Source: Litoribacter populi
GTDB lineage: Bacteria; Bacteroidota; Bacteroidia; Cytophagales; Cyclobacteriaceae
DNA length: 64,000 bases
Assembly (NCBI RefSeq): GCF_007483685.1
Contig: NZ_VMKN01000001.1
Location: forward strand, 496,001 to 560,000
Direction of reading: 5' to 3'
Shown here: one piece after another, positions 43,540 to 53,262 of the stretch
How positions within the stretch are numbered: position 1 is the stretch's first letter
How the letters are laid out: each line of letters begins with the position of its first letter
Notes under the pieces: generated by a model
The model's database searches: none
Told to the model about the DNA's origin: nothing
What the model saw: only the letters and a program-made list of their open reading frames with translations
Made by a program: the position numbers and the translations under genes

Positions 43540-45240
43540 TTATTTGAAATACTTCAAATTGATAACTTCTTTTTCTGTCAGGAATCTGTAGTTACCTCTT
43601 GGAATGTCTTTTTTGGTTAACCCTGCATACATTACACGGTCAAGTGCTGTGACTTCATAGCCTAAGTGTGCAAAGATTCTTCTCACAATCCGGTTTTTTC
43701 CGACATGGATTTCAAGTCCCAGGATGGTTCTGTCTTTGGAAAGTACCTGAAGATCATCCACTTTTACAAGTCCATCTTCTAGCGTAAGCCCTTCCATTAT
43801 ATCGTCGGCATCTTTGCTTGTCAAGGGCTTATCCAAAGTCACTTGATAGATTTTCTTGATCTCACCTGATGGGTGGGAAAGCTTTGCAGCCAAATCACCA
43901 TCATTGGTGAAAAGCAACAAACCAGTCGTGTTACGGTCAAGTCTCCCCACAGGGAAAATTCTTTCCTCGCAAGCATTATGTACCAGGTTCATCACGGTTC
44001 TTCTTTCCAACGGGTCATCAGTAGTGGTGATAAAATCCTTCGGTTTGTTCAAGAGTACATAGACAGGCTTTTCCGGATTGATAGGCTTGCCATTCAAGGT
44101 GATACGGTCTTGACGCTGCACTTTGTAGCCCATTTCTGTAATTACCTCTCCATTGACTCTTATCTGACCCTTTTCGATGATAGAGTCAGCTTCACGCCTT
44201 GAACAAATGCCGGAATTGGCGATATATTTATTTAGACGGATTTCGTCCGTTGCATCATGCTTCCTGTGGTTTTTCTCAAACTTGGAAAAGTTGTAAGTAG
44301 GCTTCTGCTCAGTAGGCTCGCCTCTTTTACCTTTTTCCTTGAAAAATGGTTTTTTGATGCTTTTGCGCTTACTCTCCTCGTACTCATCTTTTCGTACAGT
44401 CTCAAATTGAGGCTTCTCATTTTTGCCTCTGCCTTTATAGACTGTTTTATATTCGCTGGGGTCATCAGACTTTCTGAAATCGTCCCGACCTGGCTTGTCG
44501 TAATTTCTTTTCTCGGAACTTCTTTCGCTTATGCCGTAAGACTTGTCCGAGTTTCCGAAATCACGCTTTGGTTTGTCGTAATCTCTTTTGGGTCTGTCAG
44601 AGTCTCGCTCCTCTCTGCCGTAAGGTTTGTCTGACTTTCCAAAATCACGTTTTGGCTTGTCATAGTCCCTTTTAGGTCGGTCAGAATCTCGTTCCTCTCT
44701 GCCATAAGGTTTGTCTGATTTGTCAAAATCACGCCTTGGCTTATCGTAGTCTCTTTTGGGTCTGTCAGAATCCCTTTCCCCTCTACCATAAGGTTTGTCT
44801 GATTTGTCAAAATCACGCTTCGGTTTGTCATAGTCCCTTTTAGGCCTGTCAGAGTCTCTCTCTCCTCTGCCGTATGGCTTGTCTGATTTTTCAAAATCAC
44901 GCTTTGGCTTATCGTAGTCTCTTTTGGGTCTTTCGGAATCCCTTTCCCCTCTGCTATAAGGCTTGTCTGATTTGGTAAATCCGCCTTCAGAACGGTTTTT
45001 TCTCAAAGGATTATCCTTCTTAAATGGATTTTCCCCAAACTCTTGCGGCTTATTGCTTCCGAACTTGGGTTTCCCGAATTTTGGTCTTGGAGCTGGTTTG
45101 TATTTACCGCCGTAAGACGGTCTTTCTGATCTGGAAGTACCTTCCTGATCACTTCTTTGGTTGCCTTTGTATTGGTCTTTTGATGATTCTGAGCGGCCGT
45201 ACTTCTTGTCACCCTGTCCCCCTCTGTTGTTCCTTTTCAT
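43540..45240 (-). CDS. rluB: RluB/RsuA-family 23S rRNA pseudouridine synthase with repeat extension
   Basis: The C-terminal half (from about residue 335) is a standard RsuA-family enzyme: an S4 domain (RLNKYIANSGICSRREAD) and the catalytic GRLDRNTTGLLLFTNDGDLA with its Asp, then GKNRIVRRIFAHLGYEV. It should modify 23S rRNA. The first 330 residues are a low-complexity basic/acidic extension with five near-identical 28-residue repeats (SDKPYGRGERDSDRPKRDYD and so on, residues 91-230) and a degenerate sixth. The extension is probably disordered and RNA-binding. Extensions of this kind occur in Bacteroidota homologues, but perfect tandem DNA repeats are liable to change copy number. Confidence 0.93.
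   Translation of the reverse strand: MKRNNRGGQGDKKYGRSESSKDQYKGNQRSDQEGTSRSERPSYGGKYKPAPRPKFGKPKFGSNKPQEFGENPFKKDNPLRKNRSEGGFTKSDKPYSRGERDSERPKRDYDKPKRDFEKSDKPYGRGERDSDRPKRDYDKPKRDFDKSDKPYGRGERDSDRPKRDYDKPRRDFDKSDKPYGREERDSDRPKRDYDKPKRDFGKSDKPYGREERDSDRPKRDYDKPKRDFGNSDKSYGISERSSEKRNYDKPGRDDFRKSDDPSEYKTVYKGRGKNEKPQFETVRKDEYEESKRKSIKKPFFKEKGKRGEPTEQKPTYNFSKFEKNHRKHDATDEIRLNKYIANSGICSRREADSIIEKGQIRVNGEVITEMGYKVQRQDRITLNGKPINPEKPVYVLLNKPKDFITTTDDPLERRTVMNLVHNACEERIFPVGRLDRNTTGLLLFTNDGDLAAKLSHPSGEIKKIYQVTLDKPLTSKDADDIMEGLTLEDGLVKVDDLQVLSKDRTILGLEIHVGKNRIVRRIFAHLGYEVTALDRVMYAGLTKKDIPRGNYRFLTEKEVINLKYFK
44551..44970 (-). repeat. Five 84-bp tandem repeats inside rluB
   Basis: Five consecutive 84-bp units encode a 28-residue repeat with variation mainly at G/E in YGRG or YGRE and at the last residues (EK, DK, GK, GN). 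A sixth, diverged unit follows to about 44470. The unit is in frame, so gain or loss of copies keeps the gene open. Confidence 0.88.
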
Positions 45241-45450
45241 TATTATTACGGTTAGATTATCCTACAAAAGGATATTGCTGTCACCAACCTTAAACCCGGC
45301 CCGTGGAGGTTCCGGGAATTGTTGCAACATCACTGCTGTAAATTGATTTAAATTATTGAAGCCATAACAGCTCTCATGACTGAAAGTTCATCTGTATGAG
45401 TTCAATCTGCAAAGATACTGAGGAAAAGGGGGATTTTGCAGGGTAAGGCC

Positions 45451-46011
45451 TTAATCTTTTTGATCGCCGATCTGATTGTCATCCTGGCTGAAATCTTTCG
45501 GCTGAGGAAGGTCCTTGATGTTGTTGATACCAAAATACTCCATAAACTTTTCGCTGGTGCCATAGAGCAAAGGTTTGCCGACAGTTTCGGCTTTTCCCCT
45601 AATGGTGATCAGCTCTTTTTCCAGGAGTTTCTGCACGGAATAATCGCAGTTGACGCCACGTATCTGTTCCATTTCGCCCTTGGTGACGGGCTGCTTATAG
45701 GCAATAATAGAGAGGGTTTCCATCTGAGCAGTAGACAATCTTTTGGTGGATTGCTGCTTGAGAAGAATGGAAATACTGGACTCGTAGGCCGGTTTGGTCA
45801 AAAATTGAAAACCTCCGCCTAGGTTGACCAGCCCGAAGGAGTAATCGTCATGCTCGTATTTTTGTTGAAGTACTTTGACGGCCTCTTCAATATGTTCTTT
45901 AGGTACATCAGATTCGAACATTTCCGTTAGGCATTTCCCGATTTCGGCAATGCCTAACGGATTGGGAGAGCAGAATATCAGTGCTTCGATATGCTTGTGT
46001 AAAAACTCCAA
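45451..46011 (-). CDS. scpB: Segregation and condensation protein B
   Basis: ScpB partners SMC and ScpA in chromosome condensation. The frame is open further upstream (to 46107), but that part lies within the DksA-like gene and is not ScpB-like, so a TTG start at 46011 is preferred; it gives LEFLHKHIEALIFCSPNPLG, the normal ScpB N-terminus, three bases after the DksA-like stop. The winged-helix region contains RLSTAQMETLSIIAYKQPVT and RGKAETVGKPLLYGTS. The 186-residue length fits the family. scpA is not adjacent in this window. Confidence 0.9.
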   Translation of the reverse strand: MEFLHKHIEALIFCSPNPLGIAEIGKCLTEMFESDVPKEHIEEAVKVLQQKYEHDDYSFGLVNLGGGFQFLTKPAYESSISILLKQQSTKRLSTAQMETLSIIAYKQPVTKGEMEQIRGVNCDYSVQKLLEKELITIRGKAETVGKPLLYGTSEKFMEYFGINNIKDLPQPKDFSQDDNQIGDQKD

Positions 46012-46013
46012 TG

Positions 46014-46394
46014 TTACTTTTTGGCTAATTTGGCTTCTATGGAATGCATGGTATGGGGCACAGCTTTCAATCTCTCCTTGGAGATGAGTTTGCCTGTGTC
46101 TACACAAACGCCATAAGTCCCGTTTTTGATCCTTACCAGGGCATTTTCCAGGTTAATGATAAATTTCTGCTGACGGGCAGCAAGCTGGCTAAGGCTTTCC
46201 CTTTCCAAGGTGTCAGCTCCGTCTTCAAGCAGTTTGGAGGTAGAGGCAGTATTGTCCGTGCCCGTGTCATTCCTTTTGCTAAGGCTTTCTTTGAGCATGT
46301 TTAGCTCTTCTTTGGCGACCTTAAGCTTTTGGTTGATCAGTTCCTCGAATTCCTTCAGCTCTTCCTTTGAGTAGGATGTTTTTTCTTGATTCAT
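46014..46394 (-). CDS. DksA/TraR-family protein lacking most zinc cysteines
   Basis: The 126-residue protein has the DksA plan: a long N-terminal coiled coil (residues 10-80) and a C-terminal finger-like region, YGVCVDTGKLISKERLKAVPH followed by T. Only one cysteine is present; the other zinc ligands are replaced by T, K, and H, as in other Bacteroidota members I recall. It may bind RNA polymerase through its coiled coil as a stringent-response modulator without zinc. It is transcribed just upstream of scpB. Confidence 0.85.
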   Translation of the reverse strand: MNQEKTSYSKEELKEFEELINQKLKVAKEELNMLKESLSKRNDTGTDNTASTSKLLEDGADTLERESLSQLAARQQKFIINLENALVRIKNGTYGVCVDTGKLISKERLKAVPHTMHSIEAKLAKK

Positions 46395-46599
46395 AATCGT
46401 AATGTTAAAATGAATTTAATTCTTTTAAATCAGCTAAAGACCGTTTAAAAAGTTCCCTAAAATACGTTTCACTTTTTAAAATCAAAAATATTGGATATTT
46501 GATTATCTTGAAGCCTTCAAAGCTAAAAATAGCGATACGTCGTATTAATGATAATTAACGCAAAATTGATACCCAAAGGTTTAATAAAATTCTAGAATT

Positions 46600-47670
46600 A
46601 TGATCAAAAAATGTAGTTTGTTCTTCAATTTATTTTTGCTTTTATTTTTTGTCATGGGACCGGTACAGGCTCAAATGACAGGGAATGAACAGAAAAGCAA
46701 AGTGGCTTTGGCTATTCACGGCGGGGCCGGAACAATCAAGCGGGAGAATATGTCCCCAGAGCGGGAAAAAGAATACCGCGCCAAGCTCGATGAGTCTCTG
46801 GAGGCTGGATATGCTGTTTTGGAAAATGGTGGTACGGCTATCGAAGCAGTCATTGCAGCAGTTAAAGTCATGGAGGATAGTCCTCTATTCAATGCAGGCA
46901 AAGGGGCAGTGTTTACCAATGAGGGTAAAAATGAGCTTGATGCAGCCATCATGGACGGTAAGGATAGAAATGCCGGAGCAGTGGCAGGAATCACCACGGT
47001 AAAAAATCCCATCACAGCAGCACTTTCTGTGATGAAAGATTCTCCCCATGTATTTATGGTAGGTCAAGGTGCTGAGAAATTTGCCCAGGAGCAGGGTTTG
47101 GAAATAGTTGACCCAGAATACTTCAGAGACGAAACCCGCTACAAGCAACTTCAGCGAATCAAGGATACTGAAAAGCAACAACTCGATCACTCTGCTATCC
47201 TTCAACTTGAATTGGAAGACCCCTATTTTAAAGATAGAAAGTTTGGAACTGTAGGAGCAGTAGCCGTAGATCAGGATGGGAACATTGCTGCAGCCACCAC
47301 TACTGGAGGGATGACTAACAAACGATACGGTCGTGTGGGTGATGTGCCGATTATCGGTGCTGGAACCTATGCTGACAATGAGACATGCGCCGTTTCAGCA
47401 ACAGGTCACGGTGAATTTTTCATAAGAACCGTAGTGGCTCATGAAATAGCTGCCCAAATGCGCTATGCGGGTAAATCCCTAAAAGATGCTGCCGACGATG
47501 TGGTCAATAGACAATTGGTGGACATGAAAGGCGAAGGCGGAATCATTGCTATCGACCGTGAGGGTAATATCACCATGCCGTTCAACTCGGCCGGTATGTA
47601 CCGAGGCTTTATCAAAGCTAAAGGTGAAGGCAAAACTTTTATCTACAATGACGAGGATGAGGGCTTGTAA
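46600..47670 (+). CDS. Isoaspartyl peptidase/L-asparaginase (Ntn hydrolase)
   Basis: The 356-residue protein has a signal peptide ending VQAQ (residue 25). The Ntn hydrolase precursor starts with LAIHGGAGTIKRE and self-cleaves before Thr217 in KFGTVGAVAVDQDGNIAAA, which becomes the nucleophile of the beta subunit; TTTGGMTNKRYGRVGD is the substrate-binding loop. It hydrolyses isoaspartyl dipeptides or asparagine, here probably in the periplasm. It stands alone and is closed by a terminator. Confidence 0.94.
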   Translation: MIKKCSLFFNLFLLLFFVMGPVQAQMTGNEQKSKVALAIHGGAGTIKRENMSPEREKEYRAKLDESLEAGYAVLENGGTAIEAVIAAVKVMEDSPLFNAGKGAVFTNEGKNELDAAIMDGKDRNAGAVAGITTVKNPITAALSVMKDSPHVFMVGQGAEKFAQEQGLEIVDPEYFRDETRYKQLQRIKDTEKQQLDHSAILQLELEDPYFKDRKFGTVGAVAVDQDGNIAAATTTGGMTNKRYGRVGDVPIIGAGTYADNETCAVSATGHGEFFIRTVVAHEIAAQMRYAGKSLKDAADDVVNRQLVDMKGEGGIIAIDREGNITMPFNSAGMYRGFIKAKGEGKTFIYNDEDEGL

Positions 47671-47689
47671 TGCCCAATCTGAAAATAAA

Positions 47690-47722
47690 AAAAGCCTACA
47701 AGACACATCTTGTAGGCTTTTT
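47690..47722 (+). terminator. Terminator after the isoaspartyl peptidase gene
   Basis: AAAAGCCTACAAGA and TCTTGTAGGCTTTT form a perfect 14-bp stem with a five-base loop and a T-run, about 20 bases past the stop codon. It could also serve the converging minus-strand gene. Confidence 0.9.
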
Positions 47723-47749
47723 TATTATCAATTTTAACCAGAATATTCA

Positions 47750-47905
47750 CTAATGGACCCGAAGGTCTTGTAACCTCTTGCGGAGGATATTTTCCTCAAT
47801 GTGCATACGGTACTTCACACTAAGATATCTTTGAATGACTTTTAAACTCTTTCCTTTCTGGATGAAATAAGTTTTCAGGGTTTTGGTGATAATATCTTGA
47901 CTCAT
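47750..47905 (-). CDS. Small conserved-type protein of unknown function
   Basis: From an internal Met the 51-residue product reads MSQDIITKTLKTYFIQKGKS and ends in RKRLQDLRVH. It is basic, helical, and has no signal or membrane segment. A longer frame adds 13 hydrophobic residues that do not look like a proper N-terminus. No family is recognised; it may be a small nucleic-acid-binding protein. It converges on the terminator at 47690-47722. Confidence 0.5.
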   Translation of the reverse strand: MSQDIITKTLKTYFIQKGKSLKVIQRYLSVKYRMHIEENILRKRLQDLRVH

Positions 47906-47972
47906 AACAGTATAGGGGCTTGCAGTGAACAAATAAAGGTACAAATAAAACCCATTTTTTACAAGTTTGGTT

Positions 47973-50900
47973 CTATCGAAGTTTACTACCTATTGCCACT
48001 GTTTTACGTATTTGTTCCACTCTTCCTTTTGGGTGGGTGAGTTGGATCCAAATAATGTAATATCCTGGTCTTTGCTTGGCTCCCTTTTCATCCGTACCAT
48101 TCCAAATGTAAAATCCGTTTTGACCCAATATTTGGTTTTGTGTAATTTCCTTCAATAAGCGTCCATTAATCCCTAATATCTGGATGGTTGCCAAATATCC
48201 CGGTTCGTCCATTTGATAATGTATGCTGGTATAAGGCTGCACGCCCACTGCGTCTGGGGCAAATATCTCAGGACTTACCGTAAACATGGAGGCTGAGTTC
48301 GGACTTTCCATATTTTGGGAGTTTTTGAATCCAGGAGTTGCCCAGCCGATGTTTCCTGATGCGGAATGCCAATTTTTCGGATTGTTTCCATTGCCCACCG
48401 CTTGCAACCTTTCCAGGGACACGCCTTTCACCTCTTTCAACAAAGGGTTATGAAGCTTTTCGTGGTAATCAAATCTTTCCACAAAGTTTTCTTCTGGATC
48501 AAGTAAGATCACCGTGCCCTCCCGAATAGGGTAACTGGGGAGACTTGCCAACTCATGTAGGTTTTCTGACTTGGGATAAATTTGAAGTAATTGGTTTGCA
48601 TCAGTAGTGATAGCCAAGTACCCATTGGGAGGCAATATCAGGTCTTGGGAGCTGATGATCCTACGGTTTGAAATCTCCTCGTTAGCAAAATTAGCAAGCT
48701 TCCAGTTTTTCAGACTTAAGTATTGGGTTGAGGTATTGAGAATCTCAACAAATTTTGGACTTCCAGTAAGCGGATTGAACAGTACCTCATTGATAATAAT
48801 GTCTCCAGAGCTTGCCTCTCCCGGGAGCAACAGAAGTTGGTTTTCATCCTCCTCACTCAAAAGGTTTCCCAAACAATCCCTGAAATCATTGATGTGGAGC
48901 TGAAACTGGGTATTTTTCTCCAGTGGTTTAGAAAAAACCAAAAGTACCTCTGTCCTACTCAGATCATGATAGGTGAGGGCATGAATATCATTTTTTTCCA
49001 AATTGAAATATTGCTCAGAAAGTCTTTCCTGCATAGGTTTAGAGAAAGTAATCAACACGGAAACAGAATCCAGAATGGTCAATTTCTGGATGCCCGGCTG
49101 TGTCCGGTCAGGAGTGGGGTCAAAAACTGCGTTTGGTTTTCCGGGAGTGCCCCGTTCGGAAGTGCTTGATGGCCGCAAGTTGCCGAAAGTATTGCAAGTC
49201 TGGAAAGGGTTGACCACCTCCAGGCTGTATCCGCCCTGGGCAAATTCGGTTCCCCCATAACTTGCTGTGATATATTCCAGACTGTCCAAAACCTGTCCTG
49301 ATCGGTCCAGTAGCTTCACTTCATCCCCGCCATTGAGCAATGCCGGCCAGTTAGAGAGACCGAGTGATGGGCCAAATGGCTGGAAGTTGCTAGCTTGGCT
49401 TTGGGCAGAAAGTATAAGGTAGCTTTCCGGCTGCAAGACAAATCTAGGCAGCACCGTCGAACTCCTAGAATTCGCCAATCGATAACCGCCTATTTGTATG
49501 GCTTGTGAACCGGTATTGTATAACTCCACATATTCAGCGTTAGGCAAGGTTTGTCCTTCCCTTGGGGCGGCCATGACTTCATTAATCACAATTTCCTTAA
49601 ATGACGGCGCATAGGGTTTTTCGAACGTAAAAGAAAAATAATCTCCTTCCACACTGTTTCCATTCAGGTCTTCAATTCTGTGGACAAATAAGTTGTAGGT
49701 ACTTTTATCTTCTAGGGGAGCCCCAAAGTGGAGGATAACCTGATTAGAATTTTCAGCGGATATGACCATTTGTGGGTGGACTCCATCGAGTTGATAATGG
49801 TTGGCCACCATCGCCATTATCGGGTCAAGGTCCTCGTCAAAAGTGACCATTATCTCATTTTCAAGATGGGCCTCAACAGACCCTATCTTGGGCGCAGTGC
49901 GGTCAAAAACTATGATTCTACGAGAACCTGGGAGGAAATTCCGTGAATCCACTTTCCTTCTGGGAAGCAGTAGGGTATAAGTCTGGCTTTCCTCCAAAGG
50001 TTTGGAAAGGATTAAATGTGTAAGTTCCGGTGCAGTCTGGTTGGTAAACGCCTGTATCGAAATGTCGGATTCTTCAAACTGGAAAGCCATTTCTTCCAAC
50101 AGAACAACCGGTACAGCATGATGTATCATCAAGCTGTTTGCGGTTTGGATATCGATATGCTCCACGCCATCCTCATAGATTAACTGGTCTCGGAGATCAG
50201 TGAAGCGGGCTTCAGCCATGTTTTTTAAAACAGATATTTCTGCAAAGACAGAATCCATCAGTATGAGGTTTTGCTCCAGATGTAGCGATACCTGATATCC
50301 ATTTTCTTCTATTTCTACAGAAGAGGGGTGGCTTCCTTGGATAAAATATCGGTCTGAGAAAATGGACGTTTTGGGATCTAGAAAATCTGAGAAAGTGAGT
50401 AAAACATGATTTGGGGAAATGATTTCCATCCTACCTATCTCTAGGTTTTTCCCGCCCAAATCTAGGGTTATATAATCGGCAATATTTTCCAATAAGTCGG
50501 CAATCTCCCAAAGTTCCAATTGAGAATAATCAATAGCAGGGGTTTCAAATTGTAGAATATAATGGGCCTGATTCTGTTGATAAATTTCCAAAGGTGTTTT
50601 TCCTCCAAGCTTCACTTGCTGAGTAGTAATAGGCTGAACAGGTTTGTTGAATTGAATGGCAAGCTCAAAAGGCGAAAGGAAACGGTGGCTTGCAATTTTA
50701 GGTGGAGAAAGGTCGTAGATAAAGTTGGTGTTGACCGTCCTGGACATAACCACTCCGTAGACATCCTCCAAACCGATGGTGGAGAGCCGATATTCTTTTC
50801 CCTCAGTAAACTTATTTTTGAAAATCAGCTCTACCTCATTTTGGCTTTTCTGACTTGCTCTAAATGGATGGAGGACTTCGCTGTCCACAGTATAATTTCC

Positions 50901-53219
50901 AGGGATTTCAGCCTTGTTTTGAAGAAGGGGTTTATTGAATGTAAGCAACAAAACTGAATCATTTGGAGCAAGTATCTGAGTAACTCCTATAGTTCTCATA
51001 TCACGAACAAAGGACCTCGAAAGAGTATAAATATATTCACCCGCCTCATCCTTAAGGTTCTCTATCTGCAGCCAAGTGAGGTTGTTTTGAGGGAGGCTTT
51101 TGTCAAAGACTAGATGCACAGTTCTCGGATCTTCATGATCTGCAAAGGCCGCAACGGGATTACCTGTATTTCGGTCTACCCAAAAGTTTGCCGGAAGAAT
51201 GGAGGAAGCCTCAATGGATTTATGAAACCTGATTGAAAGGCCGAAAGGACTATTTATTCTTAAAGTATCCACTTGGTCCTCAAGGATGAAATCGAATTCC
51301 TGTATTTTCTGAACATTGCCTCTTGTGTCGGGGATATCGCTCAAAGTCAACACTTGTTTTTCCCCAAAGGGCAAGTGGGTTCCAAATATTAATTGTACTC
51401 GGCTCGAATCGAGCTTGGCGACTTGAAGGGGTTGTGAATCCTGGAGGGAAAAGTTATTTCTGGTAACCGTCCCCAAGATTTTGTCGAACACAAGATTTAA
51501 GACAGTTGTGCTGATGGGGCTGATTCGCTGAAGGTTTGGTACTCTGGTGTCAAAAAGCAGTTGGAATTTGTTTTCAACAAATTTCCTCCCATTGCAGTCC
51601 TCAAGTCCTTCGATGGCTAACTCATACGTTTTTCCATCCTCCATTCGGAAGGGCGTCAACAGCGAAATACCTTTGCCTTTCATTTCGATAACCTTACCTT
51701 GTTGCCCATCAATCCGAATGACGGTGTGTGGAACTTTAGAAGGCTGGAGGGGTTGGCTAAAATACAAGAGAATTAAGCTGTCACCCTGAAATGAATGGTC
51801 GATTAAAGTGAAGGCCTTTTCATCAATTGAGTCATCGAATACAGAGTTAATTGCCCCAGGGGTACCGCCTCCCGGGGCAATAGACGCTGTCCAATTGTCC
51901 TGATCTGAGCAATTGAGGAATGGGTTTTTCCTTTCCAGTGACCAACCCCCATTTGATTTTTGGCTGCTGCCATACCAGGAAAGATCGTATGAAAGACTGT
52001 CGACCAAATTGCCGAGTCGGTCTTTTAAAACGATGTTGCCGCTGGAGTTGGGAAGCGCCTGAAAGCTATTCACTCCAATGACCTGACCAAATGGTTCAAA
52101 GGTTTCCTTTTTGCCCATCGAAACCAACATTACATATGACTGCGCTTTGATGACTGAGTTTTCTAAGGTACGATTGTTATAAGTAAAGCCTTCTAAACTG
52201 ATATCATAATCGGTGTTGTTGAAAAGTTCTATATATTCATCCGTAGCTCCAGTCGGAAGAGTTGGCTGAGGTGGAGTCAGGCTTTTTGGGTTGGGGTCGG
52301 CCATAAACTCATTGATCAAAATTGACCCTTGCGGGGTGGAAGTCACCAATTCTATTTCAAAAGACAGGCTGTTACCATCCTGATTTACTTCAAGAAGGTA
52401 AGAATTTGAATACAGGTAAGCATCGAAATCTAACCTGACATTTTCACCATTTATTTCAATATTTTTTGGATTCCCATAATTGTTGCTAAGAAAATATCTA
52501 TTCGCGTGGGATGATATATCAGCCGAAGAAAAGGTGAGCTCCAGGCTATGTGGAGAAATTATTTTATGCTCCAAAAGCTTCAAAACCTCATTTTCATCCT
52601 CCTTCTCCTTTGGCGGCTCTGGGTTTTCGCCTGACTCCATGATTGTGAAGTCATCGATGAATAATCTGGCCGCCGTACCGGACCCATTTCCATATTTTGC
52701 CTCTAACTTTACCCATAGGCTTTCTACATTTAAAAATTCCTGCGTAAGTTTGATCTGGAATTCCTTATACTCAGTGTTTTGGTTTGGAAAAGAATTGTCC
52801 TCCCCAACCTGCACTGGTGGGGAAAAGGTTTTTTCCAAATCGGAGGCTATGGAATAGAATAGATAAACAGGCCGGTTACCGGAACCATTCTGGTTGGTTT
52901 TGGCTTGAAAAGTAATCACGGGATCCTCCATGCCCAGCGTGGAGGTATGGATAAATATTTCAGCGTTAAAGGTGCTGATCACCTGAATTCCCAGTGCGTT
53001 GGAGAGGTTTACACCTTCGCCTTTCGCCTGGAAAACCCTGGCAGCTGTAGAACGGATTTCGTTGGCTGACCAATATGGCAAAAATTCCTCAGGGTGATTG
53101 GTAATCTCAAAGTTGCTTTCAAAATCCTGAGTTCCTGTGAAAAAATCGGTTTTGGAAAAAAATGTAAAACCTAGTATGGACAAAGCAAACCAAACCCATA
53201 CACCTAAAAAGGTTCGCAT
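47973..53219 (-). CDS. Giant secreted lamin-tail-domain protein with T9SS-like C-terminus
   Basis: The 1748-residue protein starts at MRTFLGVWVWFALSILGFTF; an upstream in-frame ATG adds 36 residues and would crowd the divergent asd promoter. It contains three lamin-tail (LTD) domains opening with ILINEFMADPNP (about residue 300), IVINEVMAAPREG (about 1208) and IIINEVLFNPLTG (about 1473), separated by many Ig/Big-like repeats with VxLxFxKPLxxxxxY patterns. The end (from about 1660) has YLATIQILGINGRLLKEIT and GFYIWNGTDEKGAKQRPGYY, a FlgD-like CHU-type sorting domain. It is probably exported by the type IX system and displayed on the surface. The role is unknown; adhesion is a common guess. Confidence 0.85.
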   Translation of the reverse strand: MRTFLGVWVWFALSILGFTFFSKTDFFTGTQDFESNFEITNHPEEFLPYWSANEIRSTAARVFQAKGEGVNLSNALGIQVISTFNAEIFIHTSTLGMEDPVITFQAKTNQNGSGNRPVYLFYSIASDLEKTFSPPVQVGEDNSFPNQNTEYKEFQIKLTQEFLNVESLWVKLEAKYGNGSGTAARLFIDDFTIMESGENPEPPKEKEDENEVLKLLEHKIISPHSLELTFSSADISSHANRYFLSNNYGNPKNIEINGENVRLDFDAYLYSNSYLLEVNQDGNSLSFEIELVTSTPQGSILINEFMADPNPKSLTPPQPTLPTGATDEYIELFNNTDYDISLEGFTYNNRTLENSVIKAQSYVMLVSMGKKETFEPFGQVIGVNSFQALPNSSGNIVLKDRLGNLVDSLSYDLSWYGSSQKSNGGWSLERKNPFLNCSDQDNWTASIAPGGGTPGAINSVFDDSIDEKAFTLIDHSFQGDSLILLYFSQPLQPSKVPHTVIRIDGQQGKVIEMKGKGISLLTPFRMEDGKTYELAIEGLEDCNGRKFVENKFQLLFDTRVPNLQRISPISTTVLNLVFDKILGTVTRNNFSLQDSQPLQVAKLDSSRVQLIFGTHLPFGEKQVLTLSDIPDTRGNVQKIQEFDFILEDQVDTLRINSPFGLSIRFHKSIEASSILPANFWVDRNTGNPVAAFADHEDPRTVHLVFDKSLPQNNLTWLQIENLKDEAGEYIYTLSRSFVRDMRTIGVTQILAPNDSVLLLTFNKPLLQNKAEIPGNYTVDSEVLHPFRASQKSQNEVELIFKNKFTEGKEYRLSTIGLEDVYGVVMSRTVNTNFIYDLSPPKIASHRFLSPFELAIQFNKPVQPITTQQVKLGGKTPLEIYQQNQAHYILQFETPAIDYSQLELWEIADLLENIADYITLDLGGKNLEIGRMEIISPNHVLLTFSDFLDPKTSIFSDRYFIQGSHPSSVEIEENGYQVSLHLEQNLILMDSVFAEISVLKNMAEARFTDLRDQLIYEDGVEHIDIQTANSLMIHHAVPVVLLEEMAFQFEESDISIQAFTNQTAPELTHLILSKPLEESQTYTLLLPRRKVDSRNFLPGSRRIIVFDRTAPKIGSVEAHLENEIMVTFDEDLDPIMAMVANHYQLDGVHPQMVISAENSNQVILHFGAPLEDKSTYNLFVHRIEDLNGNSVEGDYFSFTFEKPYAPSFKEIVINEVMAAPREGQTLPNAEYVELYNTGSQAIQIGGYRLANSRSSTVLPRFVLQPESYLILSAQSQASNFQPFGPSLGLSNWPALLNGGDEVKLLDRSGQVLDSLEYITASYGGTEFAQGGYSLEVVNPFQTCNTFGNLRPSSTSERGTPGKPNAVFDPTPDRTQPGIQKLTILDSVSVLITFSKPMQERLSEQYFNLEKNDIHALTYHDLSRTEVLLVFSKPLEKNTQFQLHINDFRDCLGNLLSEEDENQLLLLPGEASSGDIIINEVLFNPLTGSPKFVEILNTSTQYLSLKNWKLANFANEEISNRRIISSQDLILPPNGYLAITTDANQLLQIYPKSENLHELASLPSYPIREGTVILLDPEENFVERFDYHEKLHNPLLKEVKGVSLERLQAVGNGNNPKNWHSASGNIGWATPGFKNSQNMESPNSASMFTVSPEIFAPDAVGVQPYTSIHYQMDEPGYLATIQILGINGRLLKEITQNQILGQNGFYIWNGTDEKGAKQRPGYYIIWIQLTHPKGRVEQIRKTVAIGSKLR

Positions 53220-53262
53220 TACATAAAGATAAATAAAACTAAATAACAAAAGCAATAGGTAA

